Assembly (NCBI GenBank): GCA_958453305.1
Contig: CAUDXH010000006.1
Span: 26,369 to 90,368 of the forward strand
Reading direction: 5' to 3'
DNA: 64,000 bases
Source of the DNA: an uncultured Bacteroides sp.
GTDB lineage: Bacteria; Bacteroidota; Bacteroidia; Bacteroidales; Bacteroidaceae
In this document: one piece after another, positions 45,029-53,977 of the stretch
Numbering within the stretch: position 1 is the stretch's first letter
Layout: the number at the start of each line of letters is the position of its first letter
Made by a program: the position numbers and the translations under genes
The notes under the pieces: generated by a model
The model's input: only the letters and a program-made list of their open reading frames with translations
Told to the model about the DNA's origin: nothing
Databases searched by the model: none

Positions 45029-45915
45029 AAAATGACAATAAAGCAATCGCATATGCCTGTCTGGCTGTATTGAGTTGGTCTACCGTTGCCACAGCCTTTA
45101 AAGTGGCTTTACGCAGTCTTACCTATTTCGAACTGCTTCTTGTGGCCAGTTTAACTTCACTGGTGATATTTACCGTTTTGCTTACACTGCAGCGCAAATG
45201 GCAGCTCGTATGCAACTTATCACCCAAGCAATGGGGATATTTTGCCGGAATGGGTCTGCTGAACCCGGTGGCTTATTATCTCAGCCTATTCAGTGCCTAT
45301 TCGCTGCTCCCGGCTCAAGTAGCTCAGCCCATCAACTATGCATGGCCCATTGTGTTACTCATTCTGCTGGCCCTCTTTGCCGGACAGCCTATTCCGAAAA
45401 AGAAATACATCGGAATGTTTACCTCTCTGGCAGGAGTAGTGCTCATCTCTGTCGGGACAGGAAGTGCAGGTAATATGAGCATAGCTCCAACCGGACTGCT
45501 GTTGGCTGCACTCAGTGCTATATTATGGGCTACTTACTGGATGATTAACAATAAACAGAAAGACTCAGCAGACAGCAGCGTAGTCTTGTTCATGACCTTC
45601 CTTTTCGGGTCGGTTTACTTGCTGGCAGGAGCCGCTGTAGTTGGAGTAAACTTACAAACGCTGACAGGCGTCTTATCGGGTATGTATGTAGGAGGATTTG
45701 AAATGGGTATTCCTTTTATTTTCTTCGGGCTGGCCATGAGAAAAACATCCAACCCCGCCCTGATTAATCAGTTGTGCTACCTTTCTCCTTTCATGTCACT
45801 GTTTTTCATTTCAGTAATTTTAGGAGAGCAAATCGTATTTACTACATACATCGGATTAGCCCTTATTGTACTTGGAATTGTATATAATCAGTACTTTGTC
45901 AAGACCCAAATATAG
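45025..45915 (+). CDS. EamA/DMT-family membrane transporter
   Basis: A 296-aa protein with about ten TM helices in two EamA repeats. The first starts AIAYACLAVLSWSTVATAFKVALRSL, the second LLLAALSAILWATYWMINNKQK. The family exports or imports small metabolites such as amino acids; the coupling to a proline-specific aminopeptidase suggests an amino-acid or dipeptide substrate, which is only inference. Terminator at 45997-46034. Confidence 0.92.
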   Translation: MKNDNKAIAYACLAVLSWSTVATAFKVALRSLTYFELLLVASLTSLVIFTVLLTLQRKWQLVCNLSPKQWGYFAGMGLLNPVAYYLSLFSAYSLLPAQVAQPINYAWPIVLLILLALFAGQPIPKKKYIGMFTSLAGVVLISVGTGSAGNMSIAPTGLLLAALSAILWATYWMINNKQKDSADSSVVLFMTFLFGSVYLLAGAAVVGVNLQTLTGVLSGMYVGGFEMGIPFIFFGLAMRKTSNPALINQLCYLSPFMSLFFISVILGEQIVFTTYIGLALIVLGIVYNQYFVKTQI

Positions 45916-45996
45916 TCCAACAGAATAGCAAAATAGTCCAAAACCCTGATTATCAATATAAGAATAAATGAGATTCGGATTATTTTCGTATTGTTT

Positions 45997-46034
45997 AAGA
46001 CTCCTATGATATAGAAATAGGAGTCTTTTCTTTT
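45997..46034 (+). terminator. Intrinsic terminator after the EamA transporter gene
   Basis: AAGACTCCTAT (45997-46007) and ATAGGAGTCTT (46017-46027) with a TTTTCTTTTA tail. Confidence 0.9.
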
Positions 46035-46164
46035 ACTTTGCAATCGGTTAATTTGATTCAGCCGAGCTTTTAAACTCGCAAGTTGACTGCCTGACAGGCT
46101 TCAAAAATCAAGAACTGAAAAACTGAAGAGAAGATAAGAACTGAAAACTTAACAACTTAAACAT

Positions 46165-48882
46165 ATGAAAAAGACGATATACATAGGATTAGTTTTGGGT
46201 TGGTATGCCGGGATATCCATGTATGGTAAAGACTATACCGTATGGTCTCCCAATAAACAAGTAAAAGTAGAAGTAACAGATGGAGACAGTGTGCTAACAT
46301 ACTCTGTTTATCATAAAAACTCTCTTATCTTAGACAATAGTAAAATAGGATTAGTAGGACTGGACAAACCACTCATCTCCGGGAAGGCGACCAAAGTGGT
46401 TGCAAGCAAATCCAAGAATGTTAAGCAGGATATAGAATCACCTTTCTATCGCTTCAAGTCATTTCACACCGAATGTAATGAAATGAACTTGAAGTTGAAG
46501 GGCGATTGTGGTGTCATTTTCCGCGCCTACAATGAAGGCGTAGCCTACCGGTTTTATACAACAGCCAGGGGAAAAAAAGAAATCAAAATAGCAGGTGAAA
46601 CAGCCGATTTCAACTTTACGGCAGACCATACGGCTTATTTGCCTTATACCACTAACAAGAAAGTTCCCATGGCAATGGCGTTTCAAAACACCTATGAAGT
46701 GTCAACTCTATCGGAAGCTTCCGAACAGCTCGCTTTTCTCCCGGCAACGGTAGATTGTGGCAGTGTGAAAGTAACATTACTGGAATCCGATTTGGAAGCG
46801 TATCCGGGCATGTTTATTACACCTTCCGGAAAGAACAGCTTGAAAGGAGTGTTCGCACCATATCCCAAAGAATATAAATACGATTCGTGGCGTAAACAGA
46901 AATATGTAGCGGATACCGAAAATTATATTGCCAGCGTACAAGGCTCGCGCGAATATCCATGGCGTATTTTGGCAATTACAGAGAAAGATACAGAAATGCC
47001 GGTAAACAACTTAGTCTATGCGCTGGCATCGCCTAACCGTATCGGTGATGTTAGCTGGATCAAGCCGGGCAAAGTGGCATGGGAATGGTGGAATGACTGG
47101 AACTTAAAAGGAGTACCCTTCGAGTCGGGCATCAACATGGAAACCTATAAATACTATATTGACTTTGCTTCTAAACAGGGATTAGAGTATGTGGTGCTCG
47201 ATGAAGGATGGTATGCCCCTAAGAGCGGTGATATGCTAACCGTAATTCCTGAACTGAATCTCGAAGAGCTGATAGCTTACGGTAAAAACAAGGGAGTGGA
47301 ATTAGTATTATGGACTGTTTTCAATGTCCTTGACAACCAATTAGAAGAGGCTTGCAAAAAATATTCGGCTATGGGAATCAAAGGCTTTAAGGTAGACTTC
47401 CTCGACCGTGATGACCAAACTGCCGTAGAAATGGCGTATCGTATTGCCGAAAAAGCAGCTGAATACAAACTGATACTTGATTACCACGGTATTTATAAAC
47501 CGACGGGAATGAACCGCACCTACCCCAACGTGATTAACTACGAAAGTGTATTCGGAATGGAAGAAGTGAAATGGAGTGAAGTAGCCAAAAACATGCCGCA
47601 ATACGATGTAACCTTCCCTTACATCCGTATGATGGCTGGTTATGTGGATTATACTCCCGGAGCTATGCATAATGCCACCAAACGTGACTTCAAACCGATG
47701 TATTATACTCCAATGAGTATGGGTACACGGGCTCACCAAATAGCAGCATATATCTTACATGACTCTCCTTTTACCATGCTTTGTGATGCACCGACCAACT
47801 ATGAGCAAGAAAAAGAATGTACGGATTTCATCAGTTCAATCCCGGTAGAAGTTGACTCTACCTTCATTCTTTCGGGCGAATTAGGAAAATACATGGTCAG
47901 CGTACGGAAAAAAGACCTCAACTGGTATATCGGGGGTATGACTAATTGGGACGAAAGAGACCTTACCATCGACTTCTCATTCCTCAACGAAGGAGAGACC
48001 TATCGCTGTACACTGATAAAGGATGGTATAAATGCATCTAAACAGGCAGAAGACTATGTGTGTGAAAAAATAACCGTAACGCGGAATACCCGATTAAAGC
48101 TTCATTTAGCCTCGGGAGGAGGATTTGCACTGAAACTCGAACGTACATTCCTGAGTGATATACATCCCTCTGGCATTCCTGAAGGGAAAAACATCCCGGA
48201 TTTCTATAAAAAATACTTGGCGGTAGATGGTTTATATATCGTATCTTCTGATAAGGTACGCAATGAAGCCCTACTAAAAGCCTATGAAGTAGTCTCACTG
48301 ATGCTGGCGAAACGACCGGACGTAAAACAACAGATGGTTAAAAGAGGATGTCATGTCATGATTTTGGGTGAGCATGAAGAAGTGTGCGACCTGCCAGAGT
48401 ATGCCCATATCTGTAACAATCCCGAAAACATTGCTTTCTGGAACAAACGTGCCCGTGGCTTCGGAGGGGCTCCCGAGGATGAACTGTCAGCCAGCTTTGG
48501 AGAAGAGAATGTATTAGCTCTTCCCGGAGACCGCTATAAAGGAGAAAGTATCATGGTACATGAGTTTGCTCATCTCATCCATACCATAGGGATTGTAGAA
48601 ATTGAACCCGACTTTAACAACAGGCTGGAAGCTTGCAGACAAAATGCCATAAAAAACGGGCTATGGAAGGATACCTACTGCATCAGCAACAAAGAAGAAT
48701 ATTTTGCTGAATGCGTACAGTCGTTCTTCAACTGTAATCAGTACGTGGAAAAAGCGAATGGAGTTCATAACTCTGTAAACCGGCGTACCAAACTGAAAGC
48801 CTATGACCCGCAGATGTATCACTTACTAAAAGAATATTTTTACGAAATTGATTTAAACTTACATAATGAAGTACATCCTTAA
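46165..48882 (+). CDS. GH97 glycoside hydrolase fused to a C-terminal HExxH metallopeptidase domain
   Basis: A 905-aa exported protein. Residues about 20-660 are a complete GH97 enzyme: an N-terminal beta-sandwich, a TIM barrel (WNDWNLKGVPFESGINMETYKYYIDFAS, GLEYVVLDEGWY, GIKGFKVDFLDRDDQ) and a C-terminal beta domain. Asp411 in KVDF matches the nucleophile of retaining GH97 alpha-galactosidase-type enzymes, and Glu466 is a candidate acid/base. Normal GH97 proteins stop near here. Residues about 665-905 form an added domain with MVHEFAHLIHTIG (His799, Glu800, His803) and NKEEYFAEC (Tyr846, Glu849), the pattern of a gluzincin-type zinc peptidase. First gene of a four-gene degradation cluster. 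Confidence 0.92.
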   Translation: MKKTIYIGLVLGWYAGISMYGKDYTVWSPNKQVKVEVTDGDSVLTYSVYHKNSLILDNSKIGLVGLDKPLISGKATKVVASKSKNVKQDIESPFYRFKSFHTECNEMNLKLKGDCGVIFRAYNEGVAYRFYTTARGKKEIKIAGETADFNFTADHTAYLPYTTNKKVPMAMAFQNTYEVSTLSEASEQLAFLPATVDCGSVKVTLLESDLEAYPGMFITPSGKNSLKGVFAPYPKEYKYDSWRKQKYVADTENYIASVQGSREYPWRILAITEKDTEMPVNNLVYALASPNRIGDVSWIKPGKVAWEWWNDWNLKGVPFESGINMETYKYYIDFASKQGLEYVVLDEGWYAPKSGDMLTVIPELNLEELIAYGKNKGVELVLWTVFNVLDNQLEEACKKYSAMGIKGFKVDFLDRDDQTAVEMAYRIAEKAAEYKLILDYHGIYKPTGMNRTYPNVINYESVFGMEEVKWSEVAKNMPQYDVTFPYIRMMAGYVDYTPGAMHNATKRDFKPMYYTPMSMGTRAHQIAAYILHDSPFTMLCDAPTNYEQEKECTDFISSIPVEVDSTFILSGELGKYMVSVRKKDLNWYIGGMTNWDERDLTIDFSFLNEGETYRCTLIKDGINASKQAEDYVCEKITVTRNTRLKLHLASGGGFALKLERTFLSDIHPSGIPEGKNIPDFYKKYLAVDGLYIVSSDKVRNEALLKAYEVVSLMLAKRPDVKQQMVKRGCHVMILGEHEEVCDLPEYAHICNNPENIAFWNKRARGFGGAPEDELSASFGEENVLALPGDRYKGESIMVHEFAHLIHTIGIVEIEPDFNNRLEACRQNAIKNGLWKDTYCISNKEEYFAECVQSFFNCNQYVEKANGVHNSVNRRTKLKAYDPQMYHLLKEYFYEIDLNLHNEVHP

Positions 48883-48894
48883 CAATCTTCCATC

Positions 48895-51306
48895 ATGCTG
48901 AAAAAACTATTTTATACTATCATATTAGCCAGTTCTGTATTCGTCACACAAGCTCAGGAGATAAAGTGGAATACTCCCGGAGCAGGGAATCCTTTCATTC
49001 CCGGTTATTTTGCCGACCCTACTGTAAAGAAGTTCGGAGATACATACTATGTCTATGCTACAACCGACGGAAGCGGTGCCGGATTTGGTCCTTCGCAGGT
49101 TTGGTGCAGTAAAGATTTTGAAAACTGGACCCTCATGCCTATGAACTGGCCGGACAGCCATTGGATTTGGGCTCCCGATGTAATGAAACACAGTGATGGC
49201 ACTTATCGTCTTTTTTATTGCCAGCCCTGCAACTTATACGAAGGTGTATCTACCACTCCGCGTGGTCCGTGGAAAAATGTATTGGGAGAAAGCGAAGCTG
49301 TTTTAGTTCCTGACCGTTTTGTAAAGAATGCCATCACCCTCGATGGACAAACCTTCATTGATGATGACGGGTCTGTGTACCTGTATTGGGGTACATGGGG
49401 AATATTCAAGGGATTTGGATGTGGAGCCGGGAAAATGACTCCCGACCTTAAAGGGTTCACCGAAACCCGGTTAATTCCGAATACAGAGGTAACCGACTTC
49501 TTTGAGGCACCTTTTGTCATGAAGAAGAATGGAGTATATTACTTCATGTACTCATCCGACTCCTGCCATGACAGTACTTATCATGTACAATACGCAACCT
49601 CTGACAAACCATTAGGCCCGTACACCTATAAAGGAACAATACTTAAAACATCAGCCGACGGAACCGTTCACGGACCGGGACACCATAGTATTCTACAGGA
49701 AGGGAATGATTACTACATTGTATATCATCGCCATGACAATCCGCATTCTACACGCGGATTCCATCGCCAGTTATGTATTGATAAACTGACATTCAATGCC
49801 GATGGAAGCATTCAGCCTATTGAGGGCACACACAAAGGTATAGGTTTATTAGCTTCAAGCTCTGTACAGTCAAAAAACCTAGCTTACCGTAAGCCGGTTA
49901 AAGTCTCCTCATATTATGACAAAAACTTTTTGCCTGAATATGCTGTCGATGATAATAACGGAACTTTATGGCGTCCACGCACCATGGGGCAGGAATGGAT
50001 TGAAATCGATTTACAGAGAACAGAGACCGTAAAAACCATCTGGACACAATTTGAATATGGAACTTCTTATTACCAATATGTAATAGAGACCTCAACTGAC
50101 GGAAAGAAATGGACTATATTCGCTGATAAACGTAAAAACTATCTGGCAGGAAGCCCGATGGTTGACTTTGGCAATACAAAAGCTCGCTATATACGCCTCA
50201 CTACAACAGGAACACAAAAGAATGGTTTCGCAGGTGCGCTCTGGAACATCAAAGTATTTGGTGAGTACGAAACAGCTTCTCCTCAATTATGGGTTGGAGT
50301 ATCCGGAGCCGACTGGAACGGTACAAGTTGGGAAAATAACGGAGGTATGCTGAATGGCTACTTCCAATTGACAAGCGGACAAGTAAGTCAAAAACGTATT
50401 GCCGGACAAGAAGCCATTGTCCTACATCCGGAGACTACACTTGAGCTACACGCTCCGGTCATCAACCCTAATCAGCCCCATACTGCTTCTGTATGGGTGT
50501 ATAAACAAGATAAATGGACCTCAGAAAACGCCGACAGATTCCTGAATAAAGGATGTATCAAAATCGAATCAGGCAAAGAATGCCTTATTCTTACCAACCT
50601 ACGCTATTATAACTGGGAACTGGAAGAAATAGAGAAACAATATGATGCTACTACCGAACTGGTATATGTAGAAGCCGCAAACCGAAACAAGCAAGGACTG
50701 GTTGTTTCACTTGATGCAAACCTCTTTGCAGCAGGCGATACCGTAGGGTATATACCAAACAATGGAATCAAAGGCATGTTTGAAGCTCAAGAAGCTCCTG
50801 TAATTGTAGAAGAAATGCAAGGGAAAAAAGCATTCCGATTTGACGGTAAACAATATTTTCGCTCCAACTTCCCTCTGCCCACTACACTTCATGATAATGC
50901 TTCTTATACACTGGAAGCATGGGTACTAAACCCTGAACTGGCAGAAAATGAATGTATAGCCGATTTTACCAGCAGCCATGATGAATTAGAAAAAATCATG
51001 TTAGTCAACGGAACCGAGCCCCGATGTGGTATCATAAATCACTACGGATGGTATGAAGATGCAGGATACAAAGAAGCTAAAACATTGGAGGGAAAATGGC
51101 AACACATTTATATCACCTTCGATGGACGTATAGAAAAGGTATATATAAACGATCAGTTAATCAGCAATAAAGATATTAAAATAGGGATTAAACCGATACA
51201 ATTCGTAACTTTAGGACGTAATGCAGAAGGCAACTGGGGATTCAGTGGCTATTTACATTCACTCAAGTTATGGGACGAATACATTCCTATGAAAAATGAG
51301 GAATGA
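48895..51306 (+). CDS. GH43 glycosidase with discoidin and LamG-like domains
   Basis: An 803-aa exported protein. The five-bladed GH43 propeller occupies about residues 25-325, with the general base Asp41 in YFADPT, the pKa-modulating Asp150 in AITLDGQTF and the acid Glu204 in DFFEAPF. Next is an F5/8 type C (discoidin, CBM32-like) domain at about 330-460 (LAYRKPVKVSSYYDKNF, WIEIDLQRTETVKTIWTQFEYG), then a linker domain and a C-terminal LamG/concanavalin-like domain from about 620 (GLVVSLDANLFAAGD, YTLEAWVLNPEL, WQHIYITFDGR). GH43 members act mostly on alpha-L-arabinofuranosides or beta-xylosides. It lies 12 bp after the GH97 gene. Confidence 0.93.
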   Translation: MLKKLFYTIILASSVFVTQAQEIKWNTPGAGNPFIPGYFADPTVKKFGDTYYVYATTDGSGAGFGPSQVWCSKDFENWTLMPMNWPDSHWIWAPDVMKHSDGTYRLFYCQPCNLYEGVSTTPRGPWKNVLGESEAVLVPDRFVKNAITLDGQTFIDDDGSVYLYWGTWGIFKGFGCGAGKMTPDLKGFTETRLIPNTEVTDFFEAPFVMKKNGVYYFMYSSDSCHDSTYHVQYATSDKPLGPYTYKGTILKTSADGTVHGPGHHSILQEGNDYYIVYHRHDNPHSTRGFHRQLCIDKLTFNADGSIQPIEGTHKGIGLLASSSVQSKNLAYRKPVKVSSYYDKNFLPEYAVDDNNGTLWRPRTMGQEWIEIDLQRTETVKTIWTQFEYGTSYYQYVIETSTDGKKWTIFADKRKNYLAGSPMVDFGNTKARYIRLTTTGTQKNGFAGALWNIKVFGEYETASPQLWVGVSGADWNGTSWENNGGMLNGYFQLTSGQVSQKRIAGQEAIVLHPETTLELHAPVINPNQPHTASVWVYKQDKWTSENADRFLNKGCIKIESGKECLILTNLRYYNWELEEIEKQYDATTELVYVEAANRNKQGLVVSLDANLFAAGDTVGYIPNNGIKGMFEAQEAPVIVEEMQGKKAFRFDGKQYFRSNFPLPTTLHDNASYTLEAWVLNPELAENECIADFTSSHDELEKIMLVNGTEPRCGIINHYGWYEDAGYKEAKTLEGKWQHIYITFDGRIEKVYINDQLISNKDIKIGIKPIQFVTLGRNAEGNWGFSGYLHSLKLWDEYIPMKNEE

Positions 51307-51379
51307 AGAATAACCACAATGTATTATAAACTTATAAACTCAATAACTAATAAATTTACTTAAGTTTCTCAAGCTCGCG

Positions 51380-51500
51380 TTCAAGGTGACAAGTTAACAA
51401 GGCTATGAAATACCCGGTTGCTTTTGTACATAAAGAAAACGCTTTCTAAAACCTCGTCAACTTGTCATCTGAAGCCTTGTCAACTAACAAGTTGAGCACT
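51380..51500. repeat. 8-bp-period GACAAGTT inverted repeat inside the glycosidase cluster
   Basis: GTGACAAG-TTAACAAG near 51392-51407 is inverted as CTCGTCAA-CTTGTCAT-CTGAAGCC-TTGTCAAC near 51454-51485. It separates the GH43 and GH127 genes (229-bp gap) and could attenuate transcription between them. ACTTAAAAACT words lead into the next start codon. Confidence 0.65.
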
Positions 51501-51534
51501 TTCGAAACTTGAATAAACTTAAAAACTAAAACAT

Positions 51535-53943
51535 ATGAATAAACGAATGATTTCTGCCATGCTCTTTTCGATAATATGCGGAGGAGCACAAGCACAAGAA
51601 AAAACTTCAGCACATGGTTATCCTATTGACCCCGTACCTTTTACTTCAGTTAAAGTTACGGATGCTTTTTGGGGACAACGCCTGAAAGCGAGCCGTGAAG
51701 TAACCATCCCGTTAGCATTCAGCAAATGCGAAGAAACCGGACGATACAAAAACTTCGAAATGGCAGCTCACCCCAGCGAGTCGAATAAAGTAGAAGGTTT
51801 GGCTTTCGATGATACCGATGTATATAAAACAATTGAGGGAGCCAGCTATCTACTCCAAACCTATCCGGATAAACAACTGAAGAAATACATTGACAGTGTA
51901 TTGGTTATTGTTGCCGCCGCTCAAGAACCAGACGGTTACTTATATACCATGCGCACCATGAATCCGAAGCATCCCCATGAATGGGCAGGAAGCAAGCGCT
52001 GGGAAAAAGTAGAAGATTTGAGTCATGAGTTTTATAACTTGGGACACATGGTTGAAGGTGCCATTGCGCATTATCAGGCTACCGGAAAAAGAAACTTCCT
52101 TGATATTGCCATCCGTTATGCCGACTGTGTTTGCCGGGAAATCGGTGACGGTCCCGACCAAGTAGTCCGCGTTCCGGGGCATCAGATAGCAGAAATGGCT
52201 TTAGCCAAACTATACTTGGTGACCGGAGAACAGAAATACCTTGACCAAGCCAAATTCTTCCTCGACAAGCGTGGCTATACCTCACGCCGCGATGAATACA
52301 GCCAGGCACATCTGCCGGTTGTTAAACAAGATGAAGCAGTAGGACATGCTGTACGTGCGGCATATATGTATGCCGGTATGGCAGACGTAGCCGCACTTAC
52401 CGGAGATACAGCCTACATTCATGCGATTGACCGCATTTGGGACAACATTGTAACCAAGAAGCTCTATATCACCGGTGGTATCGGAGCTACCAATAACGGA
52501 GAGGCTTTCGGAAAGAACTATGAACTGCCCAACATGTCAGCTTATTGTGAAACCTGTGCAGCTATCGGTAATGTATATGTAAACTACCGCTTGTTCTTGC
52601 TACATGGCGACTCTAAATATTACGATGTACTTGAGCGTACACTCTATAACGGATTGATTTCCGGTGTTTCACTTGACGGAGGCGGATTCTTTTATCCGAA
52701 CCCATTAGAGTCTATGGGACAACACCAACGTCAGCCTTGGTTTGGATGCGCTTGCTGTCCTTCAAACATCTGTCGCTTCATCCCTTCACTCCCGGGTTAT
52801 GTATATGCCGTAAAAGATAAAGACGTATATGTAAACCTTTTCATGGCTAACGATGCAACCTTGCTAGTGAACGGCAAGAAAGTTACTTTGAAACAAACCA
52901 CTTCTTATCCATGGAACGGCGATGTAAACATTATAGTTGACCGCAACTCAGCCGGGCAGTTTGCCATGAAAATCCGTATCCCGGGATGGGTACAAAACCA
53001 AGTGGTTCCAAGCGACCTTTATACTTATACAGACGGAGTACGTCCTAAATACAACGTGAAAGTAAACGGCGAAGAAGTAAAAGCCGATTTGCAGCAAGGT
53101 TATTTCACCATTGACCGCAAATGGAAAAAGGGTGACAAGGTAGAAGTTCACTTCGACATGAATGTACGTACCGTAAAGGCAAACAGCAAGGTAGAAGCCG
53201 ACCGCGGACGCATTGCCATCGAAAGAGGTCCGGTGGTATACTGTGCAGAATGGCCGGACAATAACTTCGACGTATTGAGCGTATTGATGAACCGTACTCC
53301 CAAGTTTGAAGTGGTCAGCAGAAAAGACTTGCTCTATGGTCTCAACCAAATCAAGACACAGGCACAAACCTTGGAATATGACGAGAGCGGTCGCCTTACC
53401 ACAAAAGATCAGACTTTAACCTTGATTCCTTATTACGCATGGGCACACCGTGGTTCAGGAAACATGGCTGTATGGCTTCCTAACGAAGTAAGTGCAACCC
53501 GTCCGGCTACGATTCCCACCCTTGCCTCTAAGAGTAAAGTCGACGCATCACATAAAGTAACCTCTTTACGTTCCATTACCGACGGACTGGTTCCGAAAGA
53601 CGAGAACGACCGCACCGCTCCTTATTATCACTGGTGGCCGAAAGAAGGTACAACTGAATGGATTTCATATGAATTCCCGGAAGAAATGACTGTTTCAAGT
53701 TCTACGGTTTACTGGTATGATGATGCTCCATGGGGAGGATGCCGTGTTCCGAAGTCTTGGAAAATCTACTATAAAGATGCTGCCGGCAAATGGGTACCTG
53801 TACAAAATCTGAACGAATACGGTGTAAAGAAGGGCAATCCGAATATCGTAGATTTTGAACCGGTAAAAACAACCGCTGTCAAGCTGGAAGTAGTACAGCC
53901 TGACAAGAACTCTTCCGGCTTGTTTGAATGGGAAGTAAAATAA
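51535..53943 (+). CDS. GH127 beta-L-arabinofuranosidase
   Basis: An 802-aa exported protein (signal ending GGAQAQ) with the full GH127 (formerly DUF1680) domain: VKVTDAFWGQRLKASREVTI, HEFYNLGHMVEGAIAHY, GAVGHAVRAAYMYAG-like sequence. The catalytic zinc-thiolate centre is intact: CETC at 338-341 gives Glu339 and Cys341, and GCACCPSN gives Cys407 and Cys408, matching Glu338/Cys340/Cys417/Cys418 of the characterised enzyme HypBA1. About 150 C-terminal residues (KVDASHKVTSLRSITDGL, YWYDDAPWGGCRVPKSW) form an additional discoidin-like domain. The family cleaves beta-L-arabinofuranosides, notably those on hydroxyproline-rich plant proteins. Confidence 0.95.
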   Translation: MNKRMISAMLFSIICGGAQAQEKTSAHGYPIDPVPFTSVKVTDAFWGQRLKASREVTIPLAFSKCEETGRYKNFEMAAHPSESNKVEGLAFDDTDVYKTIEGASYLLQTYPDKQLKKYIDSVLVIVAAAQEPDGYLYTMRTMNPKHPHEWAGSKRWEKVEDLSHEFYNLGHMVEGAIAHYQATGKRNFLDIAIRYADCVCREIGDGPDQVVRVPGHQIAEMALAKLYLVTGEQKYLDQAKFFLDKRGYTSRRDEYSQAHLPVVKQDEAVGHAVRAAYMYAGMADVAALTGDTAYIHAIDRIWDNIVTKKLYITGGIGATNNGEAFGKNYELPNMSAYCETCAAIGNVYVNYRLFLLHGDSKYYDVLERTLYNGLISGVSLDGGGFFYPNPLESMGQHQRQPWFGCACCPSNICRFIPSLPGYVYAVKDKDVYVNLFMANDATLLVNGKKVTLKQTTSYPWNGDVNIIVDRNSAGQFAMKIRIPGWVQNQVVPSDLYTYTDGVRPKYNVKVNGEEVKADLQQGYFTIDRKWKKGDKVEVHFDMNVRTVKANSKVEADRGRIAIERGPVVYCAEWPDNNFDVLSVLMNRTPKFEVVSRKDLLYGLNQIKTQAQTLEYDESGRLTTKDQTLTLIPYYAWAHRGSGNMAVWLPNEVSATRPATIPTLASKSKVDASHKVTSLRSITDGLVPKDENDRTAPYYHWWPKEGTTEWISYEFPEEMTVSSSTVYWYDDAPWGGCRVPKSWKIYYKDAAGKWVPVQNLNEYGVKKGNPNIVDFEPVKTTAVKLEVVQPDKNSSGLFEWEVK

Positions 53944-53977
53944 TCCGATTTCATGACAGACAAACAAACTCCTACTC

